DNA from: Acanthopleura granulata
Lineage: Eukaryota > Mollusca > Polyplacophora > Chitonida > Chitonidae
Length of the DNA: 64,000 nt
Direction of reading: 5' to 3'
Assembly: GCA_016165875.1 (NCBI GenBank)
Contig: JABBOT010000004.1
Location: 10,020,889-10,084,888, forward strand
A program made the translations under genes and the position numbers. Each line of letters begins with the position of its first letter. The stretch's first letter is position 1. Under the pieces are notes generated by a model. The model ran no database searches. It was not told the DNA's origin and saw only the letters and a program-made list of their open reading frames with translations. Below, in pieces: positions 19,827 to 33,100 of the stretch.

Positions 19827-22800
19827 ATACACACAAAATGAGCCAATGGAGCCGAATTACATCATCGTAGGAAAAAGCAGTGAGCATACATTTATGCTTT
19901 TTTCCTCTCTCATGACGTAGTTCAGCGTGAAATTCATGTACGTCGGCTGCATTCAATAAAAACTCTGCGAGCATTACACCAGTGCTTGCATGGTGGGCGA
20001 TGAAGGCGATAAAAAAATTCAAAATGTCAACTCAATAATAATTACTCTTAATGGGGTCAAATGTCTGCCAGTGGTGAAATGCCACGCAGCATGAATGTAT
20101 GAATGCGTGAATGGGATAGTGTGAAAACCAGAAAACTAATTCTAAAGTGAACAAGATGTTGATCATTCTGAATCAAGAAAGACGACACTAAATTTTAAGA
20201 AACATTGCCACTACTCCTCTCCACTTTGCTAGTCTAGAAAGAAAGGTGAAGGGTATATGTGATTTTCGACATATAAATACAGGTGGCATATATGTGTATA
20301 TCTGGTCTTTCTTTTATTATTATTTGAAAAGACTTAGCATAGCAAGGCGCACGATCAATGTTTACTATAGAAAGGTAACTAAGTTCATGTCTTCCAAATC
20401 GTATAGGTATATAAAGGTACACAACGTGTAGAGTAATGAAATGCAATTATTTATATAAAACATACTTATAAAAAACGCACATGCTTGTCATATCTCGCCA
20501 GTGCGGAGCAAATAGTTAAAGTTACCGTATGCATTTGAGACCGTTGTGAGCGTCAAACCCATATGGGGCCTAAGCACAAGCAGGTGCTGAGCAGATGTAT
20601 GTAACAGTCGGAACACAGCATCAGAATCTTTGTATTAATTGCGTTTTAGCATTGTAAAGCGCACGAGCAATGTTTTCATTTTTTTTTTTTTGTAAATCCT
20701 GTTGAAGCCTATGTTCTTTGTTTGGCTTTCGGTCCTTAGCAACAATGTCACGAACATACTTACCTTAGCCATTGTTGGTTCATGTCATTCAGGGTTTATT
20801 AGCACTACATGCAAGGCAGCGAGTTGGCAGGTTACATTTTCCCCACACACGTATTTTTATTTTTCAGTCTTATGCTTCTCTTGTTGCCTGAAACCAACGA
20901 CAACCAACGATTCCATATATCATGTGTACGGCGATACAGCGCCACTTTCTGAATATGTTATTTCCGTCAAATATTGTCGTTTAAATAGAGATGATATCAT
21001 GAACTTTTCTAGCCAATGAAATCAAAAATGCGAGCGCCTCTACTAATCAATGTACGAGTACCATTCTTTAGAAAGATTTGTCATATCTCTATTTCTTTTC
21101 CGCAAGGGATTAACTACATATGGCGTCAACTAAGACATGACGTCAGTAACTTACTGTTTCATTGGCTGTCAAAGAAGCGATGTAAACACACATGTGGTAA
21201 ACCGCTGTTTTTTGCTTTTGTATTATACTAACATTACACAAAAGTGAACGAATGGATGTATACATTATTGAGGTGTTCAGCCTTCAGTTGTGGTGTTATA
21301 ATACAGCTTAGAGCTGATACAGGGCTACTTTATCATTGATCAGTGATTGATCAAAGACTGATCACTGTTGAACACAAGAATGTCATGTTTTATATTTATT
21401 ATCTATATTTTCTTGTTCTTAAGCTTTATAGTCTGAATGATGGGATAACTTGTTTTAAAAATGAAAATGTCACATAAGATTGCTCCCAATAAACAGCTAT
21501 GTGCACTAGGATTATACATTACATGTCAATGATGGCTTAGAGGACACGTTTGTGTGTTCGATTTCAGAAACGCATATCCCTATATGTTAATCTCATTGAT
21601 AGTGTTACGGTTGTGGTATATACCAACCCAGTAACTTGCTATATATACACATATTTTTTTTTATTCGGAAAATTCGCATGAAAAGCAGTTAATTCATAGG
21701 ATAATGATTTTTGCTTTACGTATTACACGTGCCTTACTTCAGGTTACCTTGTTTCCAACACGTGAGTGATATATAAATGTCTTACTTTTGTGCATGCTCA
21801 ACAACCACCTGCATGCGACCATTCCTACCGCGTCGTAATCACTTCAGAGATCTTCAGATTCATCAAGATTCACCAGCTTTCTCACCGACTTATTGTACGA
21901 TCATTCCAAGAAACCACTATTCGACCATGACTGTGTTAATTGTTCACCGCTCGAACCCTCGTCATCATCACATGCACTTGACACCTAAACACAGGAGACC
22001 GTGATCACTACAAGTATAATAGCCCTCCGGATCTTCGAGGACTAGACGTATATATGTATAATTTTTAATAAACAGGAACGACCAACTTTTTCGCACACTA
22101 TTGGTTTATAAATATTGCATAAATAGTGTGCCTGTAGGCCATGTTTCTTCAGTATACTAACCACTGTGCTCAGCAACATAGCAGCTTAGAGCAGTGAGGT
22201 GAATGGATAGAATGGTCGGAATCCAGCATGTTTGACGAAGAGGCACCCCAGTCACCTAAACCGTGACCGACTGCATAGTAAACTCTGCTTCTGACACTGG
22301 CATATTTGAAATTGTTTTCGAGATTTAGTATAATATAACCTTAATATGTGAAATTTATTTTAAGTCTTGTAGCTATATGATCTCGGATGCTCTCCACGTC
22401 CATTGCCAGGATGCAATTGGTTTTGGAATAATTACGACATCGAGGCCATGAATTGGTGTGGACAACAGGCTCATGGAGATTAACTATGAATTGGGAAAAA
22501 GTATCTTAAGAGCATTTTCTCTGTAACAATATTAACATCCAACATGTCGATTTGTAGATTCAGGTTTTAATTATCAATGACATAAGGTAATTTTGTGGAC
22601 GACTCATTTCACATACAGCTGAACATAGGCGACAAGTTAAAAAGAAATGGGCCACAGTATGAAGTGCCAGACCAGTTTACGACGGCCGCTTTTATTCAAT
22701 TGTGGTGACTTTTACGAAGACGTTGTCAACATTCGACCAATCATATGCGCCAGTATAAAAGCGGGCAGGATTTAATATTCTCCCCTCGCGTTAAAATCTC

Positions 22801-24008
22801 TCCGGGTTGAGTTCTTGGCGCAGGTTGTCTACATATAGCGCAATGGTTCGGTTGAGTGAAGGCATGTAACGCATACATCCACTGCTACGCATGGTATTTA
22901 AGGCCCTATTCAAATTTTTTTCTTTTATTATACGATATGTAGTGGTCATTTTGATGGGTGGAGGAAGTGCTGCGGCAAACTACCAAACTTTGGCAATTTC
23001 CCGATGAACGGTCACACGTAACGTAACCTACACTCCACACCATATTGATGGAAGAGGTCAACAAACGTTAGACATGGCCACACTGAAGTTGTCAACAACG
23101 GACACCACACGAACAGCGACAGCGATGGATTCTACAAATTCCCTGACCATGGCCGTGCTTGAAGCCAAACACCCTTTGTGTCATAGTAATTGAAAGATCA
23201 CTAAGCCTCCTTAACCACTAAGCCACCACATAGGCTTAAGAACCGTTCATCGCAATTAAACTAATTACACCCAAAGACTTGAATTTCATTCGTTTAGAAA
23301 ACAGCATTATTTTATTTCTTACCTTGGCACAATCATTCAGCAGTTTACATCTGTACAAATTTGAGCAAAGTATTTCTTTATATAAAACGACAGTAATCTA
23401 TATATAATGTTATCTTTTGTTTAATGTTTCATATAGATTTTTATAAAATGAACGGTCTTGAATTCCCTGATTTTCTGTATATGACATACCGGTAACAGAA
23501 AATGTAGCATTATGATTCATTAAACAACTATAAATAAATTCACGTAGACGGAAAGACCACAAAACAAATGACACATAGATGAAACAATTTGAGCCACTTA
23601 TTTACACAGTGCAACATTTAAACGCATTTATTTTGTTATGGGTGTATAATTATGTAGGGATGATTCAAGTGTATTCCATGACACTTCAGATGACGAAAAC
23701 AACTGAGTACTGGAGAATTCATGAATGATATGCTGAACAACTGAATTACGCACACATAGTTATCCCTACATTACAAAGGTCCGTTATTCAATATCACAGA
23801 AACGCTAATCGATACAATCTCATTTACCGCCACGATTTACATGCTCAGCTTAGAAAGAAACCAGCAATGTTCCCCCCAATATTGTTATCTATTATACAGT
23901 TCTAATAAGCGCGAAAGCTGGATATGGGAGCGGAAGAAACACGGTTTTGAGAATGAGTATTCATAAAAGCCGTTGCCAATGATTTGCAGAAGTGACAGAC
24001 AATTGAGG
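19827..24008. other. Intergenic DNA between FC1 and FC2
   Basis: No coding exon recognised. Holds a promoter-like motif at 22737-22761 and the 3' flank of FC2. A short tRNA box-A-like stretch reads tggcttagtggttaag on the minus strand near 23205-23225, probably a SINE fragment. Confidence 0.5.
22737..22761 (+). promoter_or_regulatory. CCAAT/TATA promoter-like motif with no gene attached
   Basis: CCAAT at 22737-22741 and TATAAAAG at 22754-22761, followed by GC-richer sequence. No open frame of note follows, so it may belong to a degenerate mobile element. Confidence 0.25.
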
Positions 24009-24145
24009 TCACAGTCCGGTGAACTGATTCACAAATGATAAGAATTGTGACATCTTGGTGAATCCACTGTACTGCATAGGAATTCCGCAATCAATTGGAC
24101 TACCCCAACTCACAATTCCAACCAGATACCACCTACGATCATCAC
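24009..24145 (-). CDS. FC2 exon 17: C-terminal end of the trypsin domain
   Basis: Encodes [38 protein letters not shown] and TGA. Tyr225 and Ser226. 137 nt, as in FC1. Confidence 0.9.
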
Positions 24146-27100
24146 CTGTAAAGACAGAAGAAAGTCCAGTATGAGTATTCAGGAGACATGTGATTTCAAA
24201 TAAACTACATATATATGCTTTCCAGCATCATTTTATAGTACGTGTTAACAACTGCGATGATGAGAACGATTATTGCGTTCCATGCATGTAGAGAACCAGA
24301 TCAACCATCTTATATGACAGACTAGGATCTTCTCACCACTTGCAAACAGGGCAGGTTTAAGATTTAAATTTGAATTCACGAATGTAAAACAACAACAACA
24401 ACAAAAAACCATTACGTGTCAATAGTAAAGTAAAGTAAAGATTATTTGGGAACCTCAACGCACCTGACCCAGATAATGCCATAGCAGGTCCGCCAGAATC
24501 TCCGAAACATGTGTCGCTTCGCCCGTCGTCATGTCCAGCACAGAACATTTTAGTAGTGACGATCAGCGGCAGGCCTGAAACACAAACACAGAGTCTGTAA
24601 AACAGGTTCAATCAATATTTCCATCATTCAGTGCTCATCCAAGAAAATTACTACTGTTTCTAAACGTACATAATGACCTCCTTAGTCACTTTAGCTGTGC
24701 TTTTTTCGCTTACCAGATTCAGCATATTTGTCTTCACAGGATTCCCTTGAAATGGTTCCAAGCTGGGCCTTCATCAGCAATCCGGCATCTGTACGGTTTT
24801 CTGTTTCTCCCCAACCCGTAACTGTTATAGTTGAGCCCGGTCGAATCAGTCGGTTTGCCAAAGCAACGCCAGCCGGGTTAAAGCCAGGTAAACAAACAGG
24901 CGACACTCTGTCGGTTAGGACAGCTTGCGCAGACAAGCGAATCAGAGCAATGTCAGAGTCCAGGACTTCCGGGTCATAATTCGGATGAACATGTATCTCA
25001 GATGCCTAAAGGAAAAAAAAGTTATTATTATTAGAAAAGAAAAATTATCATAATTATTATAAAATTCCCAACGTGATGCACACAGGAAACACGAGAAAGA
25101 ATATAAATAAGTTTCTAAAACTAAAACTTTGAACATCGGTACAAAGAAATAGAAGATAATATGTAATAAAATATATTATATTATTATAAGACATGACTTC
25201 ACACGACAGCTCAGCGTTAACTCTGGGAGGCTACGGGTAAGTACCAGTGTTGGCTATCTACATCTGAACAAAATGCTGGATTGACAAGCCTACCAATCTG
25301 ACTTGGACTTCTGCATCATCCTGGTTGATGTCACGGTAGTATTTGCCCAGGTACAGCTTGATATTAGCGAGCGGCATGATGTTTGCGGTGGACCGGTTTG
25401 TAACACAGTGAGCTGCTGTTACCACCCAGTTTTCGCTGATCACAGTTGCTCCGCAGACTCCGTAAAATTGACCATCTTCCTGTCGGTGAGCAATGGAAAC
25501 CTGCCATGGCCACTCGCCGAGACGTGTCACTTCACCATTCCTGATAACAGGGGCTCGAGCTCCTTCGGACTTGCCGCACACTGCAAGAAAAATTGTGCAT
25601 TCTTAAAATGTGTGAGTTCACAAACCCAAAGACGCAGGAGGATGCATCGTCATGGGTTATCCTGTTACATTTCCTCTACTAGAAGATACTTTTAGAATTA
25701 TTTCGATTCTTTAGAAAATAAGAAATTAAAACGTGCAATGCAGCAATCACCAATTATCATCATCTATTAACTGGAAAATTCCCATGCTATGCCAGTGTAA
25801 TGAATTAAATTTCATTGGATATGGTCAAAGAATCGGGATGGAAAATCATTTCTACCTGGGATGCAGGTGGGCTGGCGGCCTGACCAATCGCCGGACCGTA
25901 GACATTGCCGGTGTTGAGAGCCAACCAGTTGATAAAAGCGCGATTCACACTCAAACGTTATCCTCGTCAGAACCCGAAACTGACCACTTGGGAGGTTGAT
26001 GTCGACGACAGTTCCTGCTGAGTCGTCTCCTCCAGCCACACGAGAATTGGGACGAAGGTAACCAGGTCTGCGCAGTAGCCTGTAAACAAAACGAGTGCAG
26101 GATTTATGTATGGTAAAAAGTAAACATCACTGTACTTTTTCTCTCGCAACCTTCTTTCATATCTTTTTCTTTGTAAGCAGGAAAAATGTGTGCCCTGACG
26201 TTAAATATAAAAATGCAGTCTTTTTGTGCATGGAATACGATGATGTATGTTATGTTAGCCAAAATAATCGATGTGCGAGCACAAAATGCATTTCAACAAC
26301 AACAAGGTCTTATAGGTGATCGGTGACGCCATTGTCAATCATGGCTGTGGCTCTTTAAATAAACAGAAGCTGTACAAGATCACATTGTTCTAACTTGTTC
26401 TCCTTACCGTCTGCCTCCTAACCTTCCTCCTCCGCCCAATCTAGGCTGACGAACTTCGCGGATGGCATTTAGAGGCGTCCCAGGGTCAGCACAGGTGATG
26501 ACTGTTGACAAAATTGTAAATTCAACAGCTATTCACTTGCATATCCAGAGATAAGAAAATCTATATGTATACTAATGTTTTTCACACGTTTAATTTTTTT
26601 TCAATAAAGAAGGCCCATTCAGTAAATTGCTCCGGTAGCCACACCAATTACCGGAGACGGAATTTTACATTTGTACAAGCAAACAGGCTTGACTATGATA
26701 TGATTATCATTTCTTTTTGCTTCTTGTTAGTATCAGTGAAGAAAAGGAAGACATTACAGTTTGTCTTGTCTGAAACCTGGGCACTTTGGAATTCTTATTC
26801 ATAATATGTCCTAGCTGTGGAATTCACCAACATTCGGATGTGTATGTATAGAAGCTGGAAAACAAAGCTCACCTCTGATACAACGGGCTACTCTGCCAGA
26901 CCACTCGCCATTAGCTTGACAGATGCGTTGGTTTGGACCAGATATCAGGAAACCTTCATTGCAGGTTATCTCTATCCTATAGATGAAAAGACAGTGTTAC
27001 GTTAAACTAGTATACCAGTGGTATCCATGTATGTAATTGTGTTTCTAAGCAGAGCGAAAATTAAAACGAAATGCTTTAGAAAACACCTACACTTGTCCTG

Positions 27101-30100
27101 GAGTGTACACAGCGCCATTTATGGAGTTGATAATCTGGCCATCATTTGGAGCAGATAACGCCGGGCAGGTTACAGGAGGAGCTGTGGTTGTTGTCACGGT
27201 ACACCTGGAATGAAAAACACAAATCTATAATGTTGATGGTATTTTAAGTTCATTTGGCTATCCAGATTTGTACATTCATGCTGTAGTTCTTTTTATTCTA
27301 TATCCCTGCATAAGCAAGAATTCTGCGGGTGGGATATGAACCCCTGTGGCCTGGTCCCTTTGCATTGTTGTGGCCATTTATCAAACTGTGGTAGTTGCTG
27401 TGTTTTTCCTGTAAACGCTGCAGTGATTTATATCATTAGATATAACCAGATTAAGGCTCTGAAGTACGAGGCCTCGCTAAAGATGTGTCTTTGTGGTGGA
27501 ATCATACCTTGGTGCGGGTCTGTTCCAGGCCGTGTTTTGTTGACAGGTAAGCCTTGAGTTTCCTTGCAATGTAAAACCTGCAGGGCATGTTATAGTGATG
27601 CTCTCGCCAACAGGGTAACGGCTGTTGTCTGGTGTCACTATTCCGTTGTTTATCACCGGTTTGTCACACTGTGCGAAAGCTAAAAACAAAAATCAATAGC
27701 ATGAAAATTACAAAAAGTTTTTTCAAGGAAGATTAAATTAACCTCTATATTGTACAAATAAATTTCTTAAGTAACTTCGAACAGAAGGGAGCATCAAAAA
27801 CAGAAAGTTCCTCTTATGACATAAAGCTGTCGACTATGAACGTCCAAAGGAATTGTCAGCAAACTTTTACTTTTTGTATAATCAATAATTCTCAGTTCTA
27901 TGCATGAAAATAACTGGGGGAAAGCGATCATGTGGAGGAAACCGGACATGATCACAACTACCGCATATTACAAATGCCAGAAGTCTCAGGTAATACTGCG
28001 TGATTCATGATCTCTGCCTGGCCCAGTGCTAATATCCGGCGTGTGACGTGGCCGTTTATCATTCGGCCGGGAAGGACACTATTTCGAAAATATCCATACA
28101 ATTTGTATGGGAGCATAACCCAGGATCACAATTTCTGCAGCACACCTTCCTACCGGTACAACTATATGAATCAATTATAAAAGGCCGGTCATCAAAGATC
28201 ATGCATTATTTATCATCACTATTTAATACCTACCACAAGATGGCGCTGTCCCTCTCCACCTGCCAGCCCTGCAAACAAGATACGAGTCTCCTGACAAGAC
28301 CCATCTATTGTTGCAGTAATAGTGAACACGTCCACCTTCAGCCCAGTTTGTTCCTTCAAACCGACCATTTTGTAAATTTGGAGGCTGTCCGCAGCTTCGA
28401 ACTGAAATAATAAAGAGTACCAAATTTACTAGTGAAAACTGCAGACTTTCCATTTTATATTTTAGAACTCTTGGAACAGTAAATCTGATTTAAAAATAGA
28501 AAAACGCATAAAGTGTATAAGTTCATATGTGGAAATTTGAAGCCGCATATAATTATTAAAATTCACGTGTACGTATCTAGTTTATACATGATTGATACAA
28601 GTTCAGCAGAAGGGTTTCTTCTTTAGGGCTGTTAGTGTTGCTGAGCATTTTTGGATTCTCGCCTTTCCTGTTGAATGGCCTGTGGATAAATACTAAAATA
28701 ATAGAACTGACACCAGTTATGGAAACAAACAATAGGCCCTAGCCCTAGTATTTCACTGACATTTAATGAATTAGGTAAATACAGTCGTCTTAACTAATTT
28801 TATGCAAGTAACCATGAGCATGCATGCACTTCAACCACACATCAAACGACATAGTACTCAACTCACCGCACGAGGGTGTGGCTGCATTCCATTGCGATGT
28901 TGGAAGACAATTTAGTTCTGAAGCACCTTCCAGAGAATAGCCATCATCACAAGTGAAGCGCACTCTCCGAATCAACGCAACACCTGTCATTTAAGAAATT
29001 GAGACAAGCTTGGTGAAACCAGGGTCAGAGTATTTGAAGCGGAATATAATACATTGGACAGCTGAACTAGTAATGTCATTGTTCCGTGTAAAAAGACCTA
29101 CTCACCGTTAGGGTTATCGGAAGTGGCCATGGTTCTGTATTCTTCAACATCAATATTTAGTCCCCGAGTGGCAGTTGGCACAGTGCATGAGTATTCTGTA
29201 GACAAAATTAATATGCAGTGATCATAAATCTAATAACGGACTCGTGATTATGCTATAATTGATACACATGGTAATTAATGGATAACAGGTAACATTTGGA
29301 TCTCAGGCAATATAATATAGCGCTCAGCAAATTACTGCGATGTTATGACCAATCCTTAAAAAATGATACATATTCCAACCCACAACACTAGCAAACACTT
29401 CGTACATGTACATCATTAGCTATGGTGCTCTAATATTATCTTCACTTCTAAAGTTTATAAGTTTCACGCTAATAAACCTGTGCATTGCATTTATCCGAAT
29501 ACTGAGATGTTTTCCAAAGAATTCCTCAAAGTATACTACTTACCACAGCGGGCTTCGCCTCCAGACCACACTCCTGTTCGTTCACATCGCTTTCGGTTAG
29601 GACCCACCAAAACATAGCCGTTGTTGCACAGGTAGTTCACCACTGTTCCTTCAGGTACAGAGCTACCGAACCCTCCGGTTTTCCTTCCATTGGCAATCCA
29701 TGGCGCAGCACTGCATGTCGCCACTATAAAAATATTTGACGATGAGCGTTTATGTACACAAATGTTACAGAACTATTCAGTGCTCAGAACGTCTATCTTC
29801 AGATATGGAAATGGAAACTCATGTCAATAAAATACTGAATATGCATGACAATTAAATTAGACCGCGTATTGCATTTACACGCATAGAGTGTTAGTGCCAC
29901 TATTTAAACTGAGCGGAAAATGTTTTCAATACTTTTTTATCACTCATAGCAAATAGTTTTATAAGTATTAGATTTTTTTGTTATAAACTCACCATCTCTC
30001 CGTTCACAACGTGAACCGCTGAAGCCGCTTGGACACTGACAGGCTCCAGATTGTGCATTACAGACCCCGTTGTTTTGACACTGGCACACTGTGAATATTC

Positions 30101-33100
30101 ACAAGACGGTCATATAATCACGAAATATGATCAGAGAAGAAAAGTCTCACTTGCCGATAATCAATACTAGTGATTATAAAAAATCCAATGTTTGAACGAA
30201 AATATGGGGTCAAAAAGTTTTTAACTGCCATTATAGATCCAAAGGGTTGCATGCGGTTGCCTTTAAGCTTTAAGTATAGCAAGGGCGTTCCTTACGAAAT
30301 GTTCTAACTGTTCTTTAAGCTTTATCCTGATTGTTTCAAAGGCTAAGTACCTCCTTGGCAGTTTGGTCCATATCTTCCAGAGGGACAAGAAGAACAACCA
30401 CCTGTCCTAGTAGGGTTGCAAGACAGGCAGTTTCTGAACTGGCTGCAAAGTGCTTCATGGTCGAACTCATCACATGCTTTGCAATATGGTTTCCATCGAT
30501 AAAAATATGTGCATCTGTGTGAGAGAGCAGGAAAACGTATTGAAGTTTTGTGGACGGCAAGTGTCAAACATTCAACACATTTCTTTCAAACCGCCTGGAA
30601 GTTGACCCATTACTTGTGTTTACACCTAAACACACATACACACTTAAACACATGCTCACTTAAAGTGAAAGACAGCTCATGTTCACAGTTAATTTTGCGA
30701 AAAAGGTTGGACATTATTATCTTTGTTTCGGTAAGTATTTTTTCTAACAGCCACTACGACTGTGAAAATTGATTTTTGACCGTGCTCCGTTGGTTAGCAT
30801 GAAATACTTTTGTCAGCTGAGACTATAGTAAGCCGCAAGGGTTGTGCTTGAAATCTTAATTTATATGTAAATTTATCACAAGAAATGATCAGAAAACTTA
30901 CTCCCGCCACAACAAATGGTGTGGAAATACTGTGCGGTGTTGTCCGCACATGTACCTGCTATAATTAAACCATATAACGTTGCAACAGTGTCCTGTTCAT
31001 ATATTATTACATGTTACATTGACATTACATTGAACTCAGAACATTTACGTGACAGCTTATAAACAGCTGAAATCTATTAGCTCTCTGATTGGTCAGTCTC
31101 TTATAATTAGATTGAAAAAATGGGCGCCAACAGATCTCCAGTCGGCAGCACAATACTCCATACTTTAAACGAAGATAATTCTGCAAAGAATTCATACAAA
31201 TTCAAACAGGAGATTTCAGTCTCAAGAGAGAGTTTTGTAACCTTTTTAATGAACAGTGCCTCAGGCCATGTGCTGTCTTTTACTTTAACAAATCCTAGCA
31301 CTCAGTTGTAATCTTAAAACATGCCTTTCACATTAAACAGAAAACTGAGCTATTATCCCTTTAACACATAGTGCAGGAAACGGTATGTATTCCAGAAAAA
31401 AAACTTTGAAATTGTATTTTTTTTCTTACTCTTTAATAGAAATTTCTATTTGTAGTCGCGCGTCTGGGCTTCCGCACAGGCAAGTTGCAGATGAATCCGA
31501 ACAAAGCCCAAAATCCACTCCTCTACCTTCGCAGCCAGTCCAAAATACGGCGGCTAAGGCAATCAGTGTCAGCATTCGTACAAAGTCTGAAATCATTTCA
31601 AGATGTACGTAGCTTTAACATATTTATATCAAGATTGCTAACAACTTATTGTAAATGTCATTTGACAATAAACATATCATTTAACAATAAACATACGTAT
31701 TCTATTTAAAGACTTTTTTTACGATAAACAGTTTACATACATAGGAAAATAAAACGAGCAAAAACAACCTCATATTCCTCCTGAGTTGGCGAGTCAGACA
31801 CTCTGGGTCGTGGAATTAGATTTCGCCGCATTATGTTAATAATCTAGCAGCCACATACGTTACTTGCTTAAGTTGGACAAATGTCAGTTCTTGACACAGT
31901 TTGAAGTAGGCTGACTGCGATGTAAATAATGTTGATCATTTAAAACCGACACAAATTAACATCCGCTTTTTAATACATTTGAAATACTTCGAAATAAATT
32001 TCGAGATGTATACGAGTTCGGCTGTTTGAAGCTAGCGCGGTTAAACAAATAATAAAAGGCAACGTTTGATATAGTATTTGTAAGATACGTTCAGATTGTG
32101 TACTTCATATCAAACATTTTGCTTTCCACCTCAGCTGACAAATTAAATAGATTATCATGCCTCATACTATATTAAAAAAAATAATAAGTGTCATCATGGA
32201 AGGTGACTTGGGTTTGTGTTTGAAAAAGCTTAATATCCCGGGGTGAGGCATGATTTTTTCACTGTTTTCAGGCGCATGCTTTTTATTTTTCACCACTTCT
32301 CTGGCCATCTAGAACAAGATGAAAAGTGTGATACCAGACATTGTTCTGCAGTGGACCTAAACAGCCTGTTTATCCTGGTGCACAGGTACTCTTAAAATGA
32401 CCATGACATTTTAAGTTTTATTGATTTTTTAAAGTCCGAAACGAAAAAATTTAGAGATGCGGGAGTTTCGTACCGAACAGCCGTTTCTGTACAATGATTT
32501 CGCTGCCTCTCCCCATTCAAACATGATAGCTAATATATACTTATGACGTGAAAACTCATAGAGAACACAAGGACATACACATATGACCTGCTGTGATGTA
32601 TCATTTACATGCATACACAAAGAGTTCGGATTTCTTAACCGGATAGGTTATATCCTGCTGGAAGCGAAATTTCCAGCAGGATATAAGTCCTTAAGACTCA
32701 GATGACTTAGGTATCCTTCGGGTTTTCTGTTTTAAAGATTAGTCCAACGTTAAATTTTGTCTTGTTAAATAAAGTGAAGACTGAACTTCAAAACACCCAA
32801 TAATGTGATTGACAAAAGACGAGACATGCCTGTTGGATTAAATAATAGGTAAAACATAGCCAAATCTTACTTTACATTTCTTTTTCGATGTAAGTTTTAG
32901 AATTCTATTATCATATGATTCCAACATCTGTTACATATCTTTTGGGGTTACGCATTTCCGAATGTAGCCTATTCCCATAACCTTTCGACGAAACCAAATA
33001 TAAATGTTAAATTCTACCAGATGACATATAGTCCCTCATACAAGCAAATGTTTAAACCACTTAGGCTGTGAAGATCTTAATTTGGGCTCTATTTATGTAT

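Noticed and set aside
25303..25695. 130-codon plus-strand frame
   Set aside because: Antisense shadow of FC2 exon 14, the exon with the catalytic His.
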